This document shows, one piece after another, positions 1-7,296 of a DNA stretch of 10,953 nt. Position 1 is the first letter of the stretch, and each line of letters begins with the position of its first letter. This DNA comes from an uncultured Polyangiaceae bacterium (GTDB lineage Bacteria; Myxococcota_A; Polyangia; Polyangiales; Houyiibacteriaceae): positions 1 to 10,953 of the forward strand of contig CAMYJN010000024.1 of assembly GCA_947258625.1 (NCBI GenBank). Reading direction: 5' to 3'. The notes under the pieces were generated by a model. It saw only the letters and a program-made list of their open reading frames with translations. It ran no database searches and had not been told where the DNA came from. The position numbers were made by a program, and so were the translations under genes.

Positions 1-483
1 ACCTTTTTCGACAAGGTGATGCATGCGGTGTCGGCCACCATCGACGGTTTTGGCGAGGCCGTTCTCGCCCGCAACAGCTGGGGCGATGGGCTCTATCTGG
101 TCTTTGCCTCGGTGCAGGACGCCGCCCGGTGCGGATTGGTGCTCCAAGAAACGATGGCCGAGCTCGATTTCGCGGGTCTCGGGCTTCCTGAGAACATGGG
201 CTTGCGCATCGGCATTCACGCGGGGCCGGTGTTCCCCACCGTCGACCCGGTGACGAAACAACCGAGCTTCTTCGGCAGTCACGTGACGAGGACGGCGCGC
301 GTCGAACCCCGAACGCCTCCTGGCGAGGTGTACATGACCGCGTCCGCAGCGGCGCTGCTCGCGTTGGAGCCGCTCGCTGACGTCACCCCGGAATATGTCG
401 GGCAGCTTCAGCTCGCCAAGGATTACGACGTCCGACCGATGTATGTGTTGCGTCACTGGTCGGCGCCGAGTCCGGAGTGGTAG
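1..483 (+). CDS. Class III nucleotidyl (adenylate/guanylate-type) cyclase, C-terminal part, 5' truncated
   Basis: The reading frame is open from base 1 and ends at TAG 481-483, giving the last 160 residues; the start lies outside the window. The visible part fits the second half of a class III cyclase homology domain, which makes cyclic nucleotides from NTPs. WGDG at visible residues 27-30 supplies the second metal-binding Asp (D29). GLRIGIHAGPV (67-77) is the family's central strand motif. FFGSHVTRTARVEP (90-103) is the transition-state segment, with R100 kept but Thr96 where Asn is usual. PPGEVYMT (106-113) follows, and the end (YVLRH) matches the usual close of the domain. The first metal Asp and any sensor domain are not visible. 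Only 17 bp separate the stop from the next gene, a cyclic-nucleotide-binding phospholipase, so the two are probably co-transcribed. The fold is clear; the nucleotide made is unknown, and the Thr substitution leaves some doubt about activity. Confidence 0.85.
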   Translation, partial: TFFDKVMHAVSATIDGFGEAVLARNSWGDGLYLVFASVQDAARCGLVLQETMAELDFAGLGLPENMGLRIGIHAGPVFPTVDPVTKQPSFFGSHVTRTARVEPRTPPGEVYMTASAAALLALEPLADVTPEYVGQLQLAKDYDVRPMYVLRHWSAPSPEW

Positions 484-500
484 AGGGTAGGGTAAACGCG

Positions 501-2501
501 ATGGACCTAGAGACGAAGATCGACCTGCTCGCGAATACGCCGCTCTTCAGCAGCTTCACGCGCCGCGAATTGTCCAAAGTGGCGAAGCTCTTCTCCGAGA
601 GGAGCTATCCCAAAGGCACGACGATTTTCCGCGAGGGCGAGAAAGGCGACACGTTCTGCGTCGTGGTGAGTGGCGAGCTCGAAGTGTGGTCCGGCGGGGA
701 CGACCCCCAACTTCTCAACCGCCTTGGGCCTGGCGAAGTCCTCGGCGAGATGGCGTTGCTGTCGGAGGGCACGCGAAGCGCGACGGTAAGAGCTGCACGG
801 ATGGTGGAGCTCCTCGAGCTCGACCTGGAGTCGTTCAATCGCTTCTTCGCGAGCAACGCGAAGGTTCTCAGCTACTTCTCAACCTTGCTGACCCGGAGGC
901 TCGCTGCCGTGCACCGGGGCGAGGTACGGCGTCGCCGCCAAACGGTGGTGACCGTGTCAGCGCTCCCGGGCCTGAAAGGGAAGTCGCTCGTGGCCAGCGC
1001 GCTTGCCGCACTGCTGCGCGAGTACGCCCAGGCCGAGGTGCTGCTCCTCCGGGCGCGGCCCACGTCGACCCAAACAAAACATGGTCAGGCGTCACTGTCA
1101 CTCTCGGATGTCGGCCGCGCGCCCGCGGACCAGATCAGGAGCGCGATTCAAGTCGAGAGGGAACAGAGCGCGACCTTGGACGTCGTGGTCGACAGCGAGG
1201 GCGTGAAGGACCTCGTCCAGGGCTTTGAAACCCTCGCCGCAAAGCTCGAAGGGACGTTCCCTTTCGTCGTGATCGACCTCGGCAACCGGCCCACGTCGTT
1301 GGCGGAATGCGCGCGCGAAGTGGCAGACGTGTCGGTCGAGATCGTCGACCATGCCGACCCAGGCGAGGACCCGAGCGCGACGAGCTCGCCGCGCGTCTTT
1401 CGGGTCATGAACCTCGTCAACCCCGCGTCTTCACCGATTCCGATCAAGCACTGCGAGCCCTTCGTCGTTCCCGAGGACCCTGAGCTGCCGTCCGAACCGG
1501 GGGCGGCTCAGGTGCGCTATCTTCGTGCCAATCCCCGCGCGCCGGCCTCCCCGCCGTTGCGCCGGCTTGCCCGCAAGATCCTGGGCATGACCGTAGGGGT
1601 CGCGGTGGGTGGTGGAGCTGCATTCGGCGTGGGCCACGTGGGCCTCTTGAACGTGTTCGAGGACAATGACATCCCGGTGGACTTGATTGCCGGCACGAGC
1701 ATGGGCTCGATCATCGCGGCCGGATACGCGTGCGGGATTTCACCGAAGGAGATGCTCGACATCTCCGCACGGATCGGCAACAAGATCACGACCCTTTCGG
1801 CACTCGACTTCACGCTCATCGGGCCGGGCCTCCTCGCGGGCAACCGCGTCGTCGCGATCTTCGAGCCGTTCCTCGGCCCCATCGAGCGTTTCGACCAGCT
1901 TTGTTTTCCCTGCCAGGTCGTTGCCGCCGACATCGAGACCGGAGAGCGTGTATCGATTGGCGACGGATCCCTCATCGACGGTTGCCGAGCAAGCTGTTCC
2001 GTCCCACTCCTTTGGGTTCCGGTGCGCCAGCGCGGCCGAGTCCTGGTCGACGGCGCGCTAGTGAATCCCGTGCCCGCCGAGGTCGTGCGGGAGATGGGGG
2101 CAGACCTGTGCATCGCGGTGAACGCGGTGCCGGCTCCGGAAAAGGGCGTCACCAACGCCCTCACGCGGTTGTGGCGCCGGGTCAACACGCTCAATCCGCT
2201 TTCCTACATCGGTAACAGCCGCGACCTCCCCAACACGATGGACGTTTTCATGAATACCCTCCAGATCCTCCAACACGAGCTCGGCAAGTTCAAGGCCATC
2301 TCCGCCGACGTCACCATCACCCCCAACCTGAACGAGTTCACCTGGGTCGAGTTCTACAAGACAGAGGGCCTGATCGAACGCGGCGCCGAGGCAGCCGAAA
2401 AGGCGCTCCCGCAGATCAAGCGTTTGCTGGCCGAGCGCCGAGCGGAGGCCGTCGCGGGCGCGGACGTGCCTGCCCAGGGCTCAGCCGTTCTTGTTGGGTA
2501 G
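501..2501 (+). CDS. Patatin-like phospholipase with N-terminal cyclic-nucleotide-binding domain (NTE-like)
   Basis: This is a 666-residue protein from ATG 501, preceded by AGGG (489-492). An in-frame GTG at 477 would add eight residues and overlap the cyclase stop, and is less likely. Residues about 8-135 form a cyclic-nucleotide-binding domain; its phosphate-binding cassette starts LGEMALLSEGTRSATV (81-96), with the expected E83 and R92. Residues about 148-310 look like a MinD/ParA-type P-loop domain with a degenerate Walker A (PGLKGKS, 156-162) and a hydrophobic strand ending in D259. Residues about 363-560 are the patatin lipase: Gly-rich oxyanion stretch at 370-378, nucleophile S400 in GTSMG (398-402), and dyad Asp D517 in DGA. 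The dyad is intact, so lipid ester hydrolysis at a membrane is expected, probably controlled by nucleotide binding. No signal peptide or membrane helix is evident. The three-part layout matches bacterial relatives of neuropathy target esterase. The 3' end overlaps the convergent kinase by 21 bp. The domain calls are firm; the substrate and ligand are unknown. Confidence 0.93.
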   Translation: MDLETKIDLLANTPLFSSFTRRELSKVAKLFSERSYPKGTTIFREGEKGDTFCVVVSGELEVWSGGDDPQLLNRLGPGEVLGEMALLSEGTRSATVRAARMVELLELDLESFNRFFASNAKVLSYFSTLLTRRLAAVHRGEVRRRRQTVVTVSALPGLKGKSLVASALAALLREYAQAEVLLLRARPTSTQTKHGQASLSLSDVGRAPADQIRSAIQVEREQSATLDVVVDSEGVKDLVQGFETLAAKLEGTFPFVVIDLGNRPTSLAECAREVADVSVEIVDHADPGEDPSATSSPRVFRVMNLVNPASSPIPIKHCEPFVVPEDPELPSEPGAAQVRYLRANPRAPASPPLRRLARKILGMTVGVAVGGGAAFGVGHVGLLNVFEDNDIPVDLIAGTSMGSIIAAGYACGISPKEMLDISARIGNKITTLSALDFTLIGPGLLAGNRVVAIFEPFLGPIERFDQLCFPCQVVAADIETGERVSIGDGSLIDGCRASCSVPLLWVPVRQRGRVLVDGALVNPVPAEVVREMGADLCIAVNAVPAPEKGVTNALTRLWRRVNTLNPLSYIGNSRDLPNTMDVFMNTLQILQHELGKFKAISADVTITPNLNEFTWVEFYKTEGLIERGAEAAEKALPQIKRLLAERRAEAVAGADVPAQGSAVLVG

Positions 2502-4094
2502 AGCTCTCGGCGGGAGCGCGTCCTCGCGAATCTTCGCCGCATCCTCGATCGCACGACGCCCGTGCACGTCCACTTGCACGGTGAGGCCCTGGATGCGGGA
2601 CTCGTCCACGATCGTCGCGTCGGCAGCGACTTCGTCGACCGACTCCCGCTGGCGGTGATTCGCCCACCAGATTCGTGCCTCTCGTTCGGTCCATGGCTGC
2701 GTCACCTGCACCTCGCCGAGGGCCTCGCGAAGGGCGGCTGCGCTTGGCGGTCGATGCGCTAGATCTTTCTCAAGGCAGGCCATGATCAGCTGCTCGAGTC
2801 TCTCGGGGATGGGCGCGCCGAGGCGCTCGTGCGGCGGCGCGGGCAAATCGAGTAGCTGCGCCCGCAATAGCTCCACAATGCTCTTGCGCTCGAAGAGCTC
2901 CTCGCCCGTGAGAAGGTAGTACCCGACCGCGCCGAGCGCGTATAGGTCACTCGAGGGTCCGATGGTGTTGGGATCGGCAAGCGCTTCAGGGGAAAGATAC
3001 GCAGGTGTCCCGGCGACGATATCTTGTGCGGTGGCCTCTTGGGCAGTGAGGTCCTTGACTAGGCCGAAGTCCAGCACTTTGACAAAATCGGGCCGCGTAC
3101 CGCGCTCGCAGAGAATGATGTTGGCGGGCTTGATGTCGCGGTGGACGAGCCCGTGCGCATGGGCCTCCTCGAGCGAGTCGCACACCTGCTTCAGGATGTG
3201 GACCACGCGCTCGGGCCGTTGCGGGCCGTACTGATCGACCAGCGCGTTGAGGCTCAGGCCTTCGAGGTACTCCATCACGTAGTAGAAGAGCCCTTCGGGC
3301 GTTCGCCCGTAGTCGAAGATGGCGATCGTGTTGGGGTCGGTGAGCTCGCTGGTGAGCTGCACCTCGCGCTCGAAGCGGCGCATCGCAGCCTCGTTTACCT
3401 GACCCTCGCGAAGCAGCTTGATGGCGGCGGGGCGACGCAGGAGCGCATGCGTGGCGCGATACACCTCGCCCATGCCGCCTTCGCCGATCTTGTCACCCAG
3501 TGTGTACTGGCCGAGCTGCCGAGCTTCGATCATCTCTTCACGCAGGCGCGCGAGCTGTCGTTGGGTGCGCCGGTTCAGCTCGATGATCAGGAACGCGACG
3601 GCCACCATCGGCACGATCGTGGAAAGCAGAAACGTGGCATTGATCGCGTCGACAAAGGTGTCGTCGAGCATCACCCAGGGGCCCCACAGTAACGCGCCCG
3701 CAGCAGCCACCGCCCCGGAGGCAAGGCATAGCACGGCCATTGCGGCCATATGGCGGGGGTGCTCCGCAAATAGCGCGACGGGAACAGCCAGTAGGAGTAA
3801 GTAGTAGTAGCCGAAACCGAACCCCAACCCGAGCGCGATGGTGAGGATCGTGGTGTGGATCAAGGCCGAACCGACCACGATCCATATGCCGACGAAGGGC
3901 CTACGCTTCAAGACGAACGCTGCACCGATCAGGTGGACGGCAATGGCCACGAGGTCCCAGTGAGCGATCCCCGGCTCGTCGAGCGCGTAAAAGAGCGCAG
4001 CCCACTCCACATGGGACAGCGCCGCCAGGATGGCCACGGTCAGGAAGAGTGCCCGCTGAAGTGCGTCGGTGCTCGTGCTTGCGTCCGTGCTCAT
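2481..4094 (-). CDS. Membrane-anchored (6-TM) eukaryotic-type Ser/Thr protein kinase, copy A
   Basis: The gene encodes 537 residues starting at ATG 4094. The N-terminal third is very hydrophobic, with about six membrane helices (roughly 14-37, 45-62, 68-93, 95-110, 115-136, 150-172), then a basic, probably helical linker (173-196). The kinase domain starts near 197 and is complete: Gly loop IGEGGMGEV (203-211), Lys226, alpha-C Glu244, HRDIKPAN (318-325), DFG (342-344), activation segment GTPAYLSPE (362-370), and Arg448 near the end of the domain. It should therefore be an active cytoplasmic kinase tethered by a membrane domain, which may sense a signal or simply anchor it. The tail (about 468-537) has no known domain but carries DESRIQGLTVQVDVH (497-511), nearly identical in the neighbouring copy. 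No good Shine-Dalgarno sequence precedes the start. The paralogue ends 40 bp upstream, so the two were probably transcribed together. The substrate is unknown. Confidence 0.93.
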   Translation of the reverse strand: MSTDASTSTDALQRALFLTVAILAALSHVEWAALFYALDEPGIAHWDLVAIAVHLIGAAFVLKRRPFVGIWIVVGSALIHTTILTIALGLGFGFGYYYLLLLAVPVALFAEHPRHMAAMAVLCLASGAVAAAGALLWGPWVMLDDTFVDAINATFLLSTIVPMVAVAFLIIELNRRTQRQLARLREEMIEARQLGQYTLGDKIGEGGMGEVYRATHALLRRPAAIKLLREGQVNEAAMRRFEREVQLTSELTDPNTIAIFDYGRTPEGLFYYVMEYLEGLSLNALVDQYGPQRPERVVHILKQVCDSLEEAHAHGLVHRDIKPANIILCERGTRPDFVKVLDFGLVKDLTAQEATAQDIVAGTPAYLSPEALADPNTIGPSSDLYALGAVGYYLLTGEELFERKSIVELLRAQLLDLPAPPHERLGAPIPERLEQLIMACLEKDLAHRPPSAAALREALGEVQVTQPWTEREARIWWANHRQRESVDEVAADATIVDESRIQGLTVQVDVHGRRAIEDAAKIREDALPPRALPNKNG

Positions 4095-4134
4095 GGGTGC
4101 GGTGAGGCTAGCGCATGCACATCTCGGGCGCGAC

Positions 4135-5684
4135 TCAATCCGCCTTTCGAGCGTGAACGTCCACCTGGAGTGTGAGGCCTTGGATGCGCGACTCGTCTAG
4201 CACCGTTGCTTCAGCGGCGACTTCCGTGACCAACGCCTGTTGACGGTGATTCGTCCACCAGGCGCGTGCTTCGTGTTCACTCCATGCATGCGGAAGCTCC
4301 AGTGCTTCGAGCGCCTCTCTGAGCGCAAGCGCGCTCTCGGGTCGATTCGCCGGGTATTTATCGAGGCAGCCCATGATCAGTTTCTCGAGCACCTCGGGGA
4401 CGGGCCTGCCCATCCGCTCGTGAGGCGGCACCGGCCGGTCGAGGAGTTGCGCCTGCAAGAGTCCCGCGAGTGACTTGCGCTCGAATACTTCCTCGCCGGT
4501 CAGCAGCAAGTAGCCGACCGCGCCGAGGGCATAAAGATCGCTCGAAGGGCCAATGATATCGGGGTCGCTGACTGCTTCGGGGGAAAGGTAGGCGGGTGTC
4601 CCTGCAACCACGTCCTCCACTGTGCCGTTCTGGGCGCCCAGATCTTTGACCAGGCCGAAGTCGAGGACCTTGACGAAGTCGGGCGTCGTGCCGCGCTCGC
4701 ACAGGATGATGTTCGCCGGCTTGATATCGCGGTGGACGAGCCCGTGCAAATGCGCTTCTTCAAGCGACTTGCACACCTGCATGAGAATGTGGACCACGCG
4801 CTCGGCCGGTTGCGGGCCGTACTGATCGACCAGCGCGTTGAGGCTCAGGCCTTCGAGGTACTCCATGACATAGTAGAAGACCCCTTCGGGCGTGTGCCAG
4901 TGTCGAAGATCGCGATCGTGTTGGGGTGGGTGAGCTCGCTCGTGAGCTGCACCTCCCGCTCGAAGCGCCGCATCGCCGTCTCGTTCACCTCACCCTCGCG
5001 CAGGAGCTTGATAGCGGCGGGGCGACGCAGGAGCGCATGGTTGGCCAGGTAGACCTCGCCCATTCCGCCCTCGCCGATCTTGTCGCCCAACGTGTACTGG
5101 CCGAGCCGTCTGGCTTCGATGACTTCTTGCCGTAGGCGTGCGAGCTGTCGTTGGGTGCGCCGAGTGATCTGGACGATCAAGAACGCGACGATCACCATCA
5201 CCACGAGCGCAGCAAGCAGGTTCCCGGCGTTCACCGCGTGGACAACGGTATCGTCGAACGTCACCCAGGGGTCCCACACGAATGAACCCGCAGCGGCTGC
5301 CACCGCCGACGCGAGGCACAGCACGGCCGCGGCGACCATGTGGCGGGCGTGCTCCCGAAAGAGCATGTACGCCACGGCTAACATTAGACAGAAGTAGTAG
5401 CCGGCACCGAAGTCCACCCCGAGCATGATGAAGAGGATCGTGACGTGTACGACGGCCGAGCCGCTCACGATCCATATCCCAAGGAAGGGCCTGCCCCCTA
5501 GAATGAATGCCGCACCAGTCAAGTGGACGGCAACGGCCGCGACGTCCCAGTGAGCGACCGCCGGCTCGTCGAACGCGTAGAAGAACGCAGCCAGCCCTGC
5601 GTGGACCAGGGCCGCGAGGACGGCCATGGCCAGGAAGAGTCGGCGCTGATCGGCCGCTAGGGTTCTGTCTGCATCCGTGCTCAT
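4135..5684 (-). pseudogene. 6-TM Ser/Thr protein kinase, copy B, broken by a one-base frameshift
   Basis: This paralogue of copy A starts with the same MSTDA at ATG 5684 and aligns with it without a gap to residue 260: six membrane helices, basic linker, IGEGGMGEV (203-211), Lys226 and Glu244. After IAIFD the frame goes wrong and stops at 4845-4847 (279 residues). From about 4888 downward the kinase continues in another frame, with MEYLEG (from 4866), HRDIKPAN, DFG, GTPAYLSPE and the conserved tail to TGA at 4135-4137. Copy A is one base longer across this point, and adding one C to the CCC run (minus strand of 4888-4890) restores RPEG and a 516-residue kinase with all catalytic residues. As written, the first fragment lacks the catalytic loop and the second (4135-4866, 243 residues) lacks the ATP-binding lobe, so neither should work alone. 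The rest is well conserved, so either the break is recent or it is a sequencing error. Confidence 0.85.
4886..4893 (-). other. Frameshift point in kinase copy B
   Basis: Between the flanking sequences CTTCGGGCGT and CGAAG on the plus strand, copy B has one base fewer than copy A. The most economical repair is a fourth C in the minus-strand CCC run at 4888-4890, giving CGC-CCC-GAA (R-P-E), which matches TPEG in copy A. A miscounted short homopolymer is a common assembly error, so a true mutation is not proven. Confidence 0.7.
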
Positions 5685-5784
5685 GCGATGTAGGGAGGCT
5701 AGCGCCTTCGCCTCCTCGTTGCGACTCCCTAATGAGTCTGTGCATCGGTTGCGCTACGCCAATGAAACAGCGGGCGTTACGCGA

Positions 5785-7164
5785 TCAGGAAACCAGGTTC
5801 AAGTACCCTTCGGCCCGTCGGGCCACGTCGAATAGCCAGCGGTCTTGAATCGGCTGCGATGTGGATGCTTCCTCATCGGCGCCAGAGAGAACCTCGGTTA
5901 TGGAGCGAGCGCGGGTTTTGAGGGTGGCCAACACGCTGTCCAGCCGCCCCTGGAACAAGCCGGCTTGGTCGCTCGACTTGTCGGCAATGAGCCCATCTAG
6001 AACGGCTCGTATCGGCTCGGCGAGCACGTCCCCATGTATCTGCAGCGTGGCGCGCGCATTTTCGTAACTGCCGATTCTGACTGAGACCAGCGTGAGATAG
6101 ACAATCATAATCTCTGCGTCTGGGCTCATCCGCAGCGCATCCTGAAGACTGGTAAGGCAGTGACTCCAATCGCCTAGCCAACCATAGCTGCGGGCAAGGT
6201 GGAATTTGATCTCGGCGCTCAAGGGATTCACCGACTCCGCCGCATTCAGGAACTTGTGCCCAAGCTCGGTGAGGCCTGCAGGAAACAAGACGTACAACGC
6301 AAACAGGAGGAGCGATTGGTCATCCGGTGTCGCCATGCGCTCGGTCAGAGCCGCGTCGACCTGCTGCGGGTCCCCGCTTGTGAGCGCGGCGATCGAAAAA
6401 GCGTCGCCTGAACGCTGAACGTCTCGAGCAGCCATGGGCTCGTCAGGCGCGGCCGCATCGTCCAGGAGCTGCGCAAAGTAGCGACTGCGGACCAGTGCAA
6501 TCCAACCATCGTCCAACTCGGGCAGATCGACTACGAGCTCCGCCGCAAGCTCGCCAGCCCGACTCAAGCTCGGACGGCTCATCTGGTCGATCAGAGCATT
6601 GGCGCGCGTGAGCTTCGCGTAGACGGCGGCGGGCAGTTGAGGGCGGAGCTGGAGCTCACGCCGCGTCGTCCGCGTTTGGCTGATGGCTTGGACCACGCGT
6701 CGGGCGAGTCGGACGGAGAGATGTTCGTCTTTTTGAGCCGGCTGCCGCACCGATTGCTTTCGACCCAGGAGCGTCGTGATTCTCCCGAGCAATCGTTGGA
6801 GCTCCTGGGAGTCGGATTCGTGGGTGGACGGCCAATCCGTTAGGTCGACGACGTCGTGGATGTTGAACGGCAACGGCACTTGTACATCATCCATTCGTAC
6901 AGAGATCAGCCGTTGCTTATCAAAGCCGGCAGTCGCCTCCGCCCGCACCCAGTCGGAGGCCACCGAGCCTTTGGTCCATGCCACCAGCACGCATCCCGAG
7001 CTATGCAAGGCCTGTTCGATCTCACGCTGGAACTCCGTGCCAGGCTCGATCTCTTCATCCATCCACACGGAGAGGCCGAGCCTCCGGATCTCTTCTTTCA
7101 GCAAGCGAACGCGATCGCGGTCCGCGCGATTGTAGCTAATGAAAACGTCGTAGTCCTGGGTCAT
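5785..7164 (-). CDS. TIR-domain protein with TPR-like C-terminal helical region
   Basis: The protein has 459 residues from ATG 7164 to TGA 5785-5787. Residues about 4-135 are a TIR domain: YDVFISYNRAD (5-15), LGLSVWMDEEIEPG (29-42, BB-loop region), then SDWVRAEA (70-77). E76 sits where the catalytic Glu of NAD-cleaving TIR enzymes lies, so NADase activity is possible; signalling or scaffolding TIRs look similar. A linker of about 35 residues leads to a mostly helical region (about 175-459) with no firm family match. The stretch 317-350 (EIKFHLARSYGWLGDW and following) looks like a TPR hairpin, the kind of module that could sense a partner. No signal peptide or membrane helix is seen. The stop lies 100 bp upstream of kinase copy B on the same strand, so an operon is possible but not proven. 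By eye the gene looks less GC-rich than its neighbours. No strong ribosome binding site precedes the ATG. Confidence 0.88.
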   Translation of the reverse strand: MTQDYDVFISYNRADRDRVRLLKEEIRRLGLSVWMDEEIEPGTEFQREIEQALHSSGCVLVAWTKGSVASDWVRAEATAGFDKQRLISVRMDDVQVPLPFNIHDVVDLTDWPSTHESDSQELQRLLGRITTLLGRKQSVRQPAQKDEHLSVRLARRVVQAISQTRTTRRELQLRPQLPAAVYAKLTRANALIDQMSRPSLSRAGELAAELVVDLPELDDGWIALVRSRYFAQLLDDAAAPDEPMAARDVQRSGDAFSIAALTSGDPQQVDAALTERMATPDDQSLLLFALYVLFPAGLTELGHKFLNAAESVNPLSAEIKFHLARSYGWLGDWSHCLTSLQDALRMSPDAEIMIVYLTLVSVRIGSYENARATLQIHGDVLAEPIRAVLDGLIADKSSDQAGLFQGRLDSVLATLKTRARSITEVLSGADEEASTSQPIQDRWLFDVARRAEGYLNLVS

Positions 7165-7296
7165 GGTACGTTCAATCCATCGGCCAACCCTACCACTGCA
7201 TCTACGCGAACCTCATTCAAATTCCCAGTCTGAGCTTGCGACTCCCAGCTGGAAGAAGATACCGTGGGCTCGCCACATGCTCTTGGGAGAATCTCG

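Larger units (their letters stand above)
2481..5705. repeat. Tandem duplication of the 6-TM kinase gene
   Basis: The two head-to-tail copies (2481-4094 and 4135-5684) are alike along their whole length at protein level, including the fast-evolving membrane region. An exact 58-bp match links 3218-3275 with 4809-4866. Similarity extends a little upstream of each start codon: GAGGCTAGCGC occurs at 4104-4114 and again at 5695-5705, 9 and 10 bp from the respective ATG. Copy A has a C-terminal extension of about 21 residues that copy B lacks. The copies have clearly diverged at synonymous and some coding sites, so the duplication is not fresh. Confidence 0.85.

Noticed and set aside
1517..2194. 225-codon minus-strand open frame inside the phospholipase gene
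   Set aside because: It lies fully antisense to the patatin domain with its catalytic motifs; its translation is rich in Arg, Ser and Pro with no motif. Such frames are usual in GC-rich DNA.
3141..3692. 183-codon plus-strand open frame inside kinase A
   Set aside because: Antisense shadow of the conserved kinase core; the matching region of copy B gives a similar shadow, as expected from conserved coding on the other strand.
4135..4866. Downstream half of kinase B as a separate functional gene from ATG 4866
   Set aside because: The ATG is the internal Met of the hinge motif VMEYLEG in copy A, and the fragment lacks the Gly loop and the ATP-binding Lys; a frameshift explains it better.
5705..5735. 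Small hairpin GACTC/GAGTC upstream of kinase B
   Set aside because: Only five base pairs with no T-tract; probably chance.
5819..5831. Palindrome GGCCCGTCGGGCC
   Set aside because: It lies within the last codons of the TIR gene (Arg-Arg-Ala-Glu) and is explained by GC-rich coding sequence.
5507..5848. Plus-strand open frame spanning the gap between kinase B and the TIR gene
   Set aside because: Mostly antisense to kinase B and the TIR gene, Arg/Pro-rich, no ribosome binding site or recognisable domain.
7236..7263. TTGCGA and GATACC, 16 bp apart, as a promoter for the chalcone-isomerase-like gene
   Set aside because: The -10 match is weak and the position unremarkable; not strong enough to list.
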